From UBA5976 sp037137575 (GTDB taxonomy: Bacteria; Actinomycetota; Actinomycetes; S36-B12; UBA5976): a stretch of 14,105 nt of DNA. The notes under the pieces are model-generated. The model saw only the letters and a list, made by a program, of their open reading frames with translations. It was not told where the DNA came from and searched no databases. The stretch's first letter is position 1. The number at the start of each line of letters is the position of its first letter. The DNA is taken from positions 1 to 14,105 of the forward strand of contig JBAXKB010000026.1 of NCBI GenBank assembly GCA_037137575.1. The letters are read 5' to 3'. A program made the translations under genes and the position numbers. Positions 1 to 6,395 of the stretch are shown here, piece by piece.

Positions 1-24
1 TGCTTCGGCTGGTGCTTCGGCTGG
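1..24 (-). repeat. 12-bp tandem repeat in the infC tail
   Basis: Two perfect copies of TGCTTCGGCTGG (plus strand) lie head to tail, followed by a diverged third start (TGCTTGTGCGAG). The unit is in frame and encodes repeated Ala-Pro-Ala-Glu. It may continue beyond the window edge. Confidence 0.8.
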
Positions 25-693
25 TGCTTGTGCGAGCGACTCAACTACCGGAGTTGGTTCAGTAACAACAGGTGCTGGCGTTGTCACAACTTCAACAATT
101 GGCTCAACTACTGCTACAGGCGCCTGGGCAACTGGAGCAACAGTTTCGTCTTCTGGTCTAGAAGTCTTAACTGGTGCGGTTTTCTTGCGAACTGGTGCAA
201 GCACCATGGTCATGTTTCGACCGTCCTGCAAGGGCGCTGATTCAATCACAGCCATCTCACCGATGTCAGCAGCTAGACGCTGCAACAAGCGGTAACCGAG
301 TTCGGGACGTGATTGCTCACGACCGCGGAACATGATGGTGATCTTGACTTTGTCGCCAGCAGTTAAGAAGCGCAAGATGTGACCTCTTTTGGTCTCATAG
401 TCGTGGCTATCAATTTTTGGACGAAGTTTCATCTCTTTGATAACGGTATTGACCTGATTCTTGCGAGACTCGCGTGCTTTAACCGCTGCATCGTATTTGA
501 ATTTGCCGAAGTCCATTAGTTTGCACACTGGGGGCTTACTTTCAGGAGAGACTTCAACTAAGTCAAGGTCAGCTTCGAAAGCTAAGCGCAGTGCATCTTC
601 AGTTTTGACAATGCCGATTTGTTCACCGGCAGGGCCAACTAGTCGAACTTCTGGAACGCGAATTCGATCGTTGATGCGGGTCTCGATAGTGAT
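1..693 (-). CDS. infC: Translation initiation factor IF-3, 3'-truncated by window edge, AUC start
   Basis: IF-3 binds the 30S subunit, keeps 50S off and checks start-codon and initiator-tRNA pairing. The frame is open for 231 residues to base 1 with no stop. The N-terminal domain begins with an ETRINDRIRVPEVRLVG stretch (residues 4-20). The linker and C-terminal domain carry RPKIDSHDYETKRGH (91-105) and FRGREQSRPELG (122-133), all hallmark IF-3 blocks. No ATG, GTG or TTG lies near the conserved N-terminus. The start is placed at ATC (693-691), 4 nt after a perfect AGGAGG, where IF-3 proteins of other actinobacteria align. Rare AUU/AUC starts are known for infC and underlie autoregulation. From about residue 172 a tail rich in Ala, Pro, Val and Glu extends at least 59 residues; its end lies outside the window. 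rpmI and rplT would be expected downstream, off the edge. Confidence 0.96.
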   Translation of the reverse strand, partial: MTIETRINDRIRVPEVRLVGPAGEQIGIVKTEDALRLAFEADLDLVEVSPESKPPVCKLMDFGKFKYDAAVKARESRKNQVNTVIKEMKLRPKIDSHDYETKRGHILRFLTAGDKVKITIMFRGREQSRPELGYRLLQRLAADIGEMAVIESAPLQDGRNMTMVLAPVRKKTAPVKTSRPEDETVAPVAQAPVAVVEPIVEVVTTPAPVVTEPTPVVESLAQAPAEAPAEA

Positions 694-697
694 ATGT

Positions 698-703
698 CCT
701 CCT
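698..703 (-). promoter_or_regulatory. Shine-Dalgarno site deciding the infC start
   Basis: A perfect AGGAGG on the minus strand lies 4 nt before the ATC at 693-691. A second in-frame ATC at 687-685 would be 10 nt away. The def gene in this same window uses an identical AGGAGG-N4-ATG layout (site at 9925-9920), which favours the first ATC. Confidence 0.75.
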
Positions 704-742
704 GTGGTCGAGATGTGACAAGTGAAACCACACGACCAGAGG
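701..742 (-). promoter_or_regulatory. Predicted hairpin covering part of the infC Shine-Dalgarno
   Basis: In the infC mRNA sense, CCTCTGGTCG (742-733) can pair with CGACCACAGG (710-701) through nine base pairs and one C-C mismatch. An upper stem TGTG (732-729)/CACA (717-714) closes an 11-nt loop. The distal arm includes the first AGG of the AGGAGG, so folding would hide half of the ribosome binding site. The pairing is read directly from the sequence. A role in translational control is inference, and no free energy was computed. Confidence 0.4.
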
Positions 743-743
743 T

Positions 744-776
744 ACGCCCGCAGGCGTTAGTCGCAATTTTGCGACT
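744..776 (-). promoter_or_regulatory. Two tandem hairpins in the infC leader
   Basis: Two adjacent perfect inverted repeats lie upstream of the binding-site hairpin. One is AGTCGCA/TGCGACT (776-770 and 765-759) with a 4-nt loop. The next, one base further downstream, is ACGCC/GGCGT (757-753 and 748-744) with a 4-nt loop. Neither is followed by a T-run, so they are not typical intrinsic terminators. They look like structured leader RNA. Confidence 0.45.
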
Positions 777-787
777 TCTCTAGACCA

Positions 788-853
788 ACCCGACGCCTTA
801 TCAGCGATGCGGGTGGGATGTGAATCCACTTGTAGATGAACCCGCCGTGGCGG
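788..853 (-). promoter_or_regulatory. Further inverted repeats in the upper infC leader
   Basis: ACCCG (814-810) can pair with CGGGT (792-788), with an inner CGC/GCG stem. Further upstream, CCGCC/GGCGG (853-849 and 846-842) forms a small perfect GC-rich stem. They continue the run of structure between the divergent genes. They are short, and their function is unknown. Confidence 0.25.
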
Positions 854-871
854 AAACATCGGTCATGTGAG

Positions 872-880
872 AGTGTAGCA
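872..880 (-). promoter_or_regulatory. Possible extended -10 element for infC
   Basis: On the minus strand the sequence reads TGCTACACT, an extended -10-like motif (TGn plus TACACT, four of six to consensus). No good -35 is seen at 16-18 nt. If used, transcription would start near 865 and give a leader of roughly 170 nt holding all the hairpins listed here. It lies just outside the divergent DUF1844 start codon. Confidence 0.25.
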
Positions 881-882
881 AA

Positions 883-1233
883 GTGAACAGCGAGAACACT
901 AATCCAGAAAATGACGCAATTGACGCCGCTAGAGACTTAGCGGCCCTATCTGCCGTGGAAATCCTTAGTTTGCACATTGTTGACTTAATGACGGCTGCAG
1001 CGGTGAAATTAGGCGAATTTACGGGAACTACCACTGATTTAGCGGAATCTCGGATACTAATTACCGCGCTAGCTGGGTTAGTTGATGCCAGCGCCCCTGA
1101 TTTGGGCGCACATCACGCGGCGCCAATGAGAGATGGCTTGCAAACCTTGCAGCGCTCATTTAAGGAACGCTCTGCCATCAAAGATGAGCCAGGTATGGGT
1201 CCGGGCGAGAAATACACCGGGCCGGTTTACTAA
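883..1233 (+). CDS. DUF1844 family protein of unknown function
   Basis: A 116-residue protein that matches the actinobacterial DUF1844 pattern as I know it: an N-terminal helix with SAVEILSLHIVDLM (23-36), AAAVKLGE (38-45), a middle ESRILITALAGLV block (55-67), HHAAPMRDGL (77-86) and a conserved C-terminal end PGMGPGEKYTGPVY (103-116). No signal peptide or membrane segment is evident, so it should be cytosolic. The start is GTG at 883; no strong Shine-Dalgarno precedes it (only a weak GAGAG). It is the sole plus-strand gene, divergent from infC across 189 bp. In actinobacteria this family is commonly found beside infC, so a link to translation is plausible, but no biochemical function is known to me. 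Confidence 0.85.
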   Translation: MNSENTNPENDAIDAARDLAALSAVEILSLHIVDLMTAAAVKLGEFTGTTTDLAESRILITALAGLVDASAPDLGAHHAAPMRDGLQTLQRSFKERSAIKDEPGMGPGEKYTGPVY

Positions 1234-1300
1234 ATCAAGCTCTTTTCGCCAGAAATGGGACCAAACTCTGAAGTTGACACCTGCTGGCTCGAGCGGAAAA

Positions 1301-1990
1301 TTATTTAGCAGCGGTTTGGGTAACTTGAACACTCATAGGTCGGTCTAACACCACGGTGAAAGTTGGGTCTTGCAGAACTTCGGTTATGTGTTGACCTAAA
1401 TCTGGCGCAACATGCGAAACAAAAAGTTCGAGTTCCACTTCTTCTTCGGTAATTTCCCAAAGCGCTTCTTCTACTCCATCGAGGTCTTCAAGTGCGTCAC
1501 AGGCGGTATTCAAAGCTGATTCTAAATATTGACGTTGATGTTCAGACATTGCTACGCGAACAAGCAATGCGCCATCAAGTGCGATCGGCGTTGGGCCAGC
1601 AATGTCGATGATCATGGCATCAAGTTCTTGCTCGAGAACTGCTTGGGCAATTACGTGCGATCCTCGTGGGATTGGCCGAGCATTTTCATCCCAAAGTTTT
1701 AATGAGTCAACACCAGTAAATGCCAGCAGAGCGCGACGGCCATCTTCGGCAACAAATTCCACCGACTGCATGTTGCTGTCTTTTTCGACACCATCTTGCA
1801 TGGATTCAACTTCGGCGACAACTGGAATCAATAAGCGTTGATGCGCCAAAGTACCAACAAGTGCTTTAACTGTTTCATCGGTGCGTTCTGCAGCAAAACT
1901 GGCCAACGCCAATCTAAGCGCCAAACTTGGCTCGCCTAAATCTTGCGAAAAATCAGTTTCCGGAACTTGCGCCCCAGTAAAATCCGACAT
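1301..1990 (-). CDS. SseB family protein
   Basis: A 229-residue acidic protein resembling the SseB N-terminal domain proteins that are widespread in actinobacteria. Visible marks are a VPETDF opening, RLLIPVVAEVE, a GRRALLAFTGVDSLKLW block and a DIAGPTPIALDGALL block. The family is named after a Salmonella type III secretion protein, but there is no secretion system here and the actinobacterial members have no firm role. The C-terminal third is rich in Glu and Asp, like a partner-binding helical region. I chose the ATG at 1990 because its A is the last base of the hisG stop (TAATG), giving translational coupling. A GTG at 2002, inside hisG, would add four residues. It is the last gene of the block and converges on the DUF1844 gene across 67 bp, in which I found no clear terminator. 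Confidence 0.82.
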   Translation of the reverse strand: MSDFTGAQVPETDFSQDLGEPSLALRLALASFAAERTDETVKALVGTLAHQRLLIPVVAEVESMQDGVEKDSNMQSVEFVAEDGRRALLAFTGVDSLKLWDENARPIPRGSHVIAQAVLEQELDAMIIDIAGPTPIALDGALLVRVAMSEHQRQYLESALNTACDALEDLDGVEEALWEITEEEVELELFVSHVAPDLGQHITEVLQDPTFTVVLDRPMSVQVTQTAAK

Positions 1991-2835
1991 TAGATGCGAC
2001 ACGCGTGAATGTCAGTGACGATAACGCCGCGGGCACCAAGGTCGTATAACTCGTCCATGATTGCGTGCACTTGTTTACGTGGAACCATTGCTCGCACTGC
2101 AGACCACTGTGAATCGTGGAGTGTTGAAACAGTTGGCGATTCAATGCCTGGCGTTATTTTGCAAGCCTGCTCGATAAGTGAATTCTCAATGTCATAATCC
2201 ACCAGAACGTAGTTACGAGCAACGATTACGCCTTGAATTCTGCGAACAAATACCTCTAGCGCATTTCGATCAGTAAAATCAGGGCGCGTAATTAAAATTG
2301 CCTGACTCTTAAAGATTGGTTCGCCAACAACTTCAAGGCCTGCCTGCTTTAACGTTGTGCCAGTAGCAACCACATCGGCAACTAAATCTGCAACACCGAG
2401 GCGTACTGCGTTTTCAACCGCGCCATCGAGTTTCACGATTTCAGCATTGATATTTTGATCCTGCAACCAAGTAGCCAAAATACCCGGGTATGAAGTGGCA
2501 ATGCGCTTGCCGTTTGCCCCCGCAACAGTGGTTACTGTTCCTGCTGGAGCGGCTAACCGAAAGGTTGATGGAGCAAAAGAAAGTTCTAGAACGGTTTCGG
2601 CGTTTGCGCCAGAATCTGCCAACATGTCTTGACCGGTGATACCAACATCTAAGGTTCCACTTGCTACATAAGTTGCGATGTCGCGCGGACGCAGAAAGAA
2701 AAACTCAACATCATTTTCGGGATCTTGCACGACCAGCTCGCGACTAGTAGCAGCAGCGGCATACCCTGCTTCGCGAAGCATTTCGCGCGCAGGATCTGAA
2801 AGTTGTCCTTTATTAGGAATAGCAATTCTTAACAC
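1990..2835 (-). CDS. hisG: ATP phosphoribosyltransferase (long form), histidine step 1
   Basis: HisG joins ATP and PRPP to make phosphoribosyl-ATP, the committed and feedback-inhibited step of histidine synthesis. At 281 residues it is the long form with its own C-terminal regulatory domain (roughly 212-281, ending VTDIHACRI), so no HisZ is needed. Visible motifs are IAIPNKG near the N-terminus, LRPRDIATYV (48-57), GITGQDML (65-72) and the PRPP-binding loop DVVATGTT (154-161). The start is GTG, 2 nt after the hisE stop, with GGAAAG about 8 nt upstream. It overlaps the downstream SseB-family gene by one base. Its length is close to the well-studied mycobacterial enzyme. Confidence 0.97.
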   Translation of the reverse strand: MLRIAIPNKGQLSDPAREMLREAGYAAAATSRELVVQDPENDVEFFFLRPRDIATYVASGTLDVGITGQDMLADSGANAETVLELSFAPSTFRLAAPAGTVTTVAGANGKRIATSYPGILATWLQDQNINAEIVKLDGAVENAVRLGVADLVADVVATGTTLKQAGLEVVGEPIFKSQAILITRPDFTDRNALEVFVRRIQGVIVARNYVLVDYDIENSLIEQACKITPGIESPTVSTLHDSQWSAVRAMVPRKQVHAIMDELYDLGARGVIVTDIHACRI

Positions 2836-2837
2836 GA

Positions 2838-3101
2838 TTACAACTTTCCGTACACGGCTTCAAGGCTGATGCCTCGAGCAATCATTAAAACCTGCGCCCA
2901 GTACAAAAGTTGGGCGATTTCTTCTGCTACCGCTTCATCTGATTCGTGTTCCGCAGCCATCCAGGCCTCAGCAGCTTCTTCTAAAACTTTCTTACCGATG
3001 GCATGAACGCCAGCATTTACCATTGCAACAGTGCCCGACTGCGGATCCGCAGAAGCAACACGAGCTAACAATTCAGTGTGCAACTCATCGAAAGTTTTCA
3101 T
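2838..3101 (-). CDS. hisE: Phosphoribosyl-ATP pyrophosphatase, histidine step 2
   Basis: HisE removes pyrophosphate from phosphoribosyl-ATP to give phosphoribosyl-AMP. The 87-residue all-alpha protein has the MazG-like acidic metal-binding pattern: KKVLEEAAEAW (37-47) followed by EEIAQLLYWAQVLM (60-73). It is a stand-alone HisE and not a HisIE fusion; the cyclohydrolase hisI is not in the window. The hisE-hisG order is the usual actinobacterial pairing. It starts with ATG 9 nt after the ribH stop, without a clear Shine-Dalgarno, which suggests expression coupled to ribH. Confidence 0.96.
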   Translation of the reverse strand: MKTFDELHTELLARVASADPQSGTVAMVNAGVHAIGKKVLEEAAEAWMAAEHESDEAVAEEIAQLLYWAQVLMIARGISLEAVYGKL

Positions 3102-3110
3102 GCCACTAGC

Positions 3111-3587
3111 CTAGGCGTTTTTTAAGTTATCTAGAACTTTCAACATCGCTAGCGCTGCAGTTGCTGCCTCGGCACCTTTATCTTCTTTGCTATTAGCCAG
3201 GCCCGCTCGGTCCAGGGCTTGTTGCTCATCGTCACAAGTAAGCACGCCAAATCCGATTGGGACACCCGTATCTAGGGATACTCTGTTGATTCCATCGGTA
3301 ACTGCATGGCAAACGTAGTCGAAGTGCGGAGTACCTCCACGAATGACAACACCAAGTGCAACAACTGCGTGCGCGCCTGCTGCAATTGCGGCCTGCGCGG
3401 CAAGGGAAAGCTCAAATGTGCCTGGAACTCGATGCAACTCGGCTTTTGCCCCAGCAGCCTCTACTGTTTTGATGGCGCCAGCCACTAAGCCATCCATAAC
3501 CTGCTCATGCCATGACGCTGCCACAATAACTACACGAGTATCGGGCGAAACTGTAACGACAATTTCTGGACTGCCTAATCCACTCAT
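3111..3587 (-). CDS. ribH: 6,7-dimethyl-8-ribityllumazine synthase
   Basis: RibH condenses the RibD-derived pyrimidine with the RibB product dihydroxybutanone phosphate to give lumazine, the penultimate riboflavin intermediate; the family assembles as pentamers or icosahedral capsids. The 158 residues include the substrate-binding ASWHEQV block (24-30), PGTFEL (55-60), the GVVIRGGTPHFDYV block with catalytic-site His88, and GVLTCDDEQQALDRAG (114-129) with the phosphate-binding Arg127. The start codon overlaps the ribBA stop (ATGA), and AGGGGAG lies 5 nt upstream, so it can both reinitiate and bind ribosomes itself. Confidence 0.97.
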   Translation of the reverse strand: MSGLGSPEIVVTVSPDTRVVIVAASWHEQVMDGLVAGAIKTVEAAGAKAELHRVPGTFELSLAAQAAIAAGAHAVVALGVVIRGGTPHFDYVCHAVTDGINRVSLDTGVPIGFGVLTCDDEQQALDRAGLANSKEDKGAEAATAALAMLKVLDNLKNA

Positions 3588-4804
3588 GAGGACTCCCCTA
3601 AGTTCAAGTTGTGGCCCATCTCGTCGCGCTTTGTGCGCAGATAGCCGATGTTGTAGTCATTAGGTTCAATTTCAATTGGCAGCGCAGCTGTGATTGCTAA
3701 TCCATAGCCGTCTAGGCCAACGCGCTTAGTTGGGTTGTTAGTTAGAAGTCGCATGCTCTTAATGCCAAGGTCGCTCAGGATTTGTGCGCCTGTTCCATAA
3801 TCTCGGGCATCGGCAGGTAATCCGAGAGCCAAGTTTGCTTCAACGGTGTTTGCGCCTTCATCCTGCAGCGCGTATGCCTGCAACTTATGCAGTAGACCAA
3901 TCCCGCGACCTTCATGCCCACGCATGTAAAGCACAACTCCCCGACCAGCCTGCGCAACAATGCGCATCGCTGCATGTAACTGCGGACCACAGTCACATCG
4001 CATGGAGCCAAGTACATCTCCGGTTAGACACTCGGAATGAACGCGCACTAATACATCTTCGCCATCGCCAATTTCGCCCATAACAAGTGCGATGTGATCA
4101 ATATTGTCGAAGATGCTGCGGTAGCCAACAGCAGTGAACTGCCCGACTTCAGTTGGCAGTTCGGCAGCGGCAACACGTTGAACTTGAGATTCAGTGCGAC
4201 GACGATACGCAATTAGATCAGCAATAGAAATCATGGCCAAGCCATGCTCATTAGCGAATTCACGAAGCGCTGGGCTACGCATCATTGATCCGTCATCATG
4301 CACGACTTCACAAATAACGCCAGCAGGGGTTAACCCAGCAAGGCGGGCTAAATCGACTGCAGCTTCAGTATGGCCCGGCCGGCGCAAAGTTCCACCTGGC
4401 ATTGCTCGCAGAGGGAAAACGTGTCCAGGGCGAGTTAGATCGCGTGGTTCGGTTGCCGAATCAGACATGACCTTGATGGTGTGAGCGCGATCTGCTGCGC
4501 TGATACCAGTTGAAATACCATTTCGCGCATCCACACTTACTGCATAAGCAGTGCCTTTGCGGTCTTCGTTAACCACAGTCATTGGCGGCAAGTCAAGGCG
4601 ATCAAGTTCAGCGCCTTCCATCGCCACGCAAATAACACCAGAGGTATAGCGCGTCATAAACCCGACAATTTCAGGCGTTGCTTTGGTGGCCGCGAAAATT
4701 AGATCGCCTTCGTTTTCGCGATCTTCATCATCCACTACAACAACAACTTGGCCAGCTGCAATTGCGGCAATGGCTTTATCTATCGGGTCAAAAGCAATTG
4801 TCAT
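3584..4804 (-). CDS. ribBA: Bifunctional DHBP synthase / GTP cyclohydrolase II
   Basis: The enzyme makes both riboflavin precursors: 3,4-dihydroxy-2-butanone-4-phosphate from ribulose-5-phosphate (N-terminal domain, about 1-205) and the diaminopyrimidine from GTP (C-terminal domain, about 206-406). The first domain shows the acidic loop DDEDRENEGDLI (25-36) and two RPGH motifs (125-128 and 142-145). The second shows the zinc ligands Cys259, Cys270 and Cys272 (SECLTGDVLGSMRCDCG), GHEGRGIGL, DARDYG (332-337) and NNPTKR. All key residues for both activities appear present, so this is a true bifunctional protein. It overlaps ribE and ribH by 4 nt on each side (ATGA). rpe, two genes upstream of ribE, handles the ribulose-5-phosphate that it consumes. 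Confidence 0.97.
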   Translation of the reverse strand: MTIAFDPIDKAIAAIAAGQVVVVVDDEDRENEGDLIFAATKATPEIVGFMTRYTSGVICVAMEGAELDRLDLPPMTVVNEDRKGTAYAVSVDARNGISTGISAADRAHTIKVMSDSATEPRDLTRPGHVFPLRAMPGGTLRRPGHTEAAVDLARLAGLTPAGVICEVVHDDGSMMRSPALREFANEHGLAMISIADLIAYRRRTESQVQRVAAAELPTEVGQFTAVGYRSIFDNIDHIALVMGEIGDGEDVLVRVHSECLTGDVLGSMRCDCGPQLHAAMRIVAQAGRGVVLYMRGHEGRGIGLLHKLQAYALQDEGANTVEANLALGLPADARDYGTGAQILSDLGIKSMRLLTNNPTKRVGLDGYGLAITAALPIEIEPNDYNIGYLRTKRDEMGHNLNLGESS

Positions 4805-5391
4805 CGTTGCACCAACTTTTCAACATACTTGGCGAAAACATCTACTTCCAGATTCACTTGAGCGCCGACCTCGCGCTGACCCAAAGTGGTTTTAGCCAAC
4901 GTTGCTGGAATTAACGAAACACTAAAAGAATCCTTTGTAACTGCGCTAATAGTTAACGAAACTCCATCTACTGTGATTGAACCTTTATGAACTACATACT
5001 TCAGCAGGTTTTCGGGAGCATCAATGGTTACAACGTCCCAGTTTTGCGAGTGTTCGCGGGCAGTTATGGTGCCGACCCCATCAACGTGACCTTGTACCAT
5101 GTGCCCACCTAAGCGAGTGGCCAGAGTTACTGGGCGTTCTAGATTGACTGAATCGCCAACAGCGATAGTTCCGATGGTGCTCATTCGCAGCGTCTCACGC
5201 ATCACATCTGCACTAAAAGATTCTGGGGTGATTTCAGTTGCAGTTAAGCAAATACCATTAACCGAAATGGAATCGCCTAGCCCGCTATCCGAAACAACAA
5301 GTGGTCCACGAATAGTGATTCGCAATGCCTCGTCAGGCAGTTCGGTGAGTGTCAGCACAACGCCTAGTTCTTCAACAATTCCGGTGAACAT
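4801..5391 (-). CDS. ribE: Riboflavin synthase, alpha chain
   Basis: The enzyme dismutates two lumazine molecules into riboflavin and a pyrimidine that is recycled. The 196-residue protein opens with the family signature MFTGIVEE and contains two homologous lumazine-binding barrels, about 1-97 and 98-190. Repeated marks are GDSISVNGICLT (39-50) in the first and GSITVDGVSLT (137-147) in the second; GHMVQGHVDG (96-105) sits at the domain junction. The start ATG lies 2 nt past the ribD stop, with AGGA 6 nt upstream. It overlaps ribBA by 4 nt. This gene is called ribE in some species and ribC in others. Confidence 0.97.
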   Translation of the reverse strand: MFTGIVEELGVVLTLTELPDEALRITIRGPLVVSDSGLGDSISVNGICLTATEITPESFSADVMRETLRMSTIGTIAVGDSVNLERPVTLATRLGGHMVQGHVDGVGTITAREHSQNWDVVTIDAPENLLKYVVHKGSITVDGVSLTISAVTKDSFSVSLIPATLAKTTLGQREVGAQVNLEVDVFAKYVEKLVQR

Positions 5392-5393
5392 TA

Positions 5394-6395
5394 TTAATCC
5401 TGTCGCGTCGTGAAATGCACAACTACATCTAATCCAACACGATTAACCTCAGTTTGGGAAAATCGAAGTACATCGCCCATAGTCTGCACGCCAATATCTG
5501 CTAAAGCTTTTAGGCCCTCGCCGGCAATTGCAGGAGCTTGGAACCAATAGACCTCATCAACCAAGCCAGCTCGCCACAAACTTGTCGATAAGCCAGAGCC
5601 GGCTTCGACAAGAACACGATGTATTGAATGCTCACGCCAAAGCTGCGAAATTACCTCGGTGACATCAACGCTAGTTTGTAAAGTTTGCGCGCCAGTTTTA
5701 AGTATGTTGGCTTCGGCTGGAATGCTGCGACTGCCCACAACTACCAGTAGTGGCTGCTGCTGTGCTGGAAGTGAGCGCACAGTTAAGTGCGGATCATCGG
5801 CCAAGACTGTGCCGGTGCCAGTAACGATTGCTCCAACCGTGCTGCGAATGCGTTGCACGAATTCTCGAGATTCGTCACCAGTAATCCACTTGCTGGTGCC
5901 ATCCGCTGCTGCAATGAATCCATCAAGTGTGGTTGCGGTTTTCCAAATTACCCACGGACGACCTTGTTCGTGCGCAAAAGTCCAACTTGGATTTAGCGCA
6001 GTGCACTCATCGTTTAATACGCCTGCGACAACTTCAATGCCCGCATCTGCCAGCCACTTTGCGCCACCAGACATTTCCACATTTGGATCTTGCTGACCAA
6101 ATACAACTCGAGCCACACCTGCATCAATTAACGCCTGCACACATGGCGGCCGCTGGCCAGTTCCAGCACAAGGTTCCAAAGTTGAGTAAACCGTTGCACC
6201 GCGCGCTAAATTGCCAGCCTGCACTAATGCAATAACTTCGCCATGATCTGTGCCTGAGCCTAAATGTGCGCCGCTGCCTAAAATTTCACCAGCAGCTGAG
6301 ACAACCACAGCGCCAACTCGTGGATTTTTATCGCGCGATAAATCGACCTGCTCGGCAAGAGCAATCGCCTGCGTCATGAATTGCTCATGCGACAT
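5394..6395 (-). CDS. ribD: Bifunctional pyrimidine deaminase / reductase
   Basis: RibD deaminates the GTP-derived diaminopyrimidine and then reduces its ribosyl side chain with NADPH. The deaminase half (about 1-145) has NPRVGAVVV and zinc-site residues His51, Glu53 (catalytic), Cys76 and Cys85. The reductase half (about 148-333) shows WKTATTLDGFIAAADGTSKWI, then GTGTVLADDPHLTVR and a VLVEAGSGLSTSL block. Two signature positions differ from the usual form: HGE replaces HAE, and the stretch between the two cysteines reads AGTGQRPP instead of the usual (N/S)H-x-GRTPP type. The zinc ligands remain, so activity is likely. The start is ATG at 6395, overlapping the rpe stop (TAATG); a TTG at 6413 would add six residues inside rpe. 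Confidence 0.95.
   Translation of the reverse strand: MSHEQFMTQAIALAEQVDLSRDKNPRVGAVVVSAAGEILGSGAHLGSGTDHGEVIALVQAGNLARGATVYSTLEPCAGTGQRPPCVQALIDAGVARVVFGQQDPNVEMSGGAKWLADAGIEVVAGVLNDECTALNPSWTFAHEQGRPWVIWKTATTLDGFIAAADGTSKWITGDESREFVQRIRSTVGAIVTGTGTVLADDPHLTVRSLPAQQQPLLVVVGSRSIPAEANILKTGAQTLQTSVDVTEVISQLWREHSIHRVLVEAGSGLSTSLWRAGLVDEVYWFQAPAIAGEGLKALADIGVQTMGDVLRFSQTEVNRVGLDVVVHFTTRQD

Noticed and set aside
623..859. 78-codon minus-strand ORF across the infC leader
   Set aside because: Frame-shifted relative to infC, Arg/Ser/His-rich with no family resemblance. A short leader ORF cannot be excluded, but nothing supports it over structured RNA.
1234..1300. Bidirectional terminator between the convergent DUF1844 and SseB-family genes
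   Set aside because: I looked for inverted repeats with flanking A/T runs. Only a short CTGCT/AGCAG pair and a GCTCGAGC palindrome are visible, and neither is convincing.
5659..6096. 145-codon plus-strand ORF opposite ribD
   Set aside because: Antisense shadow of ribD; no domain, and the ribD frame is fully supported by zinc and reductase motifs.
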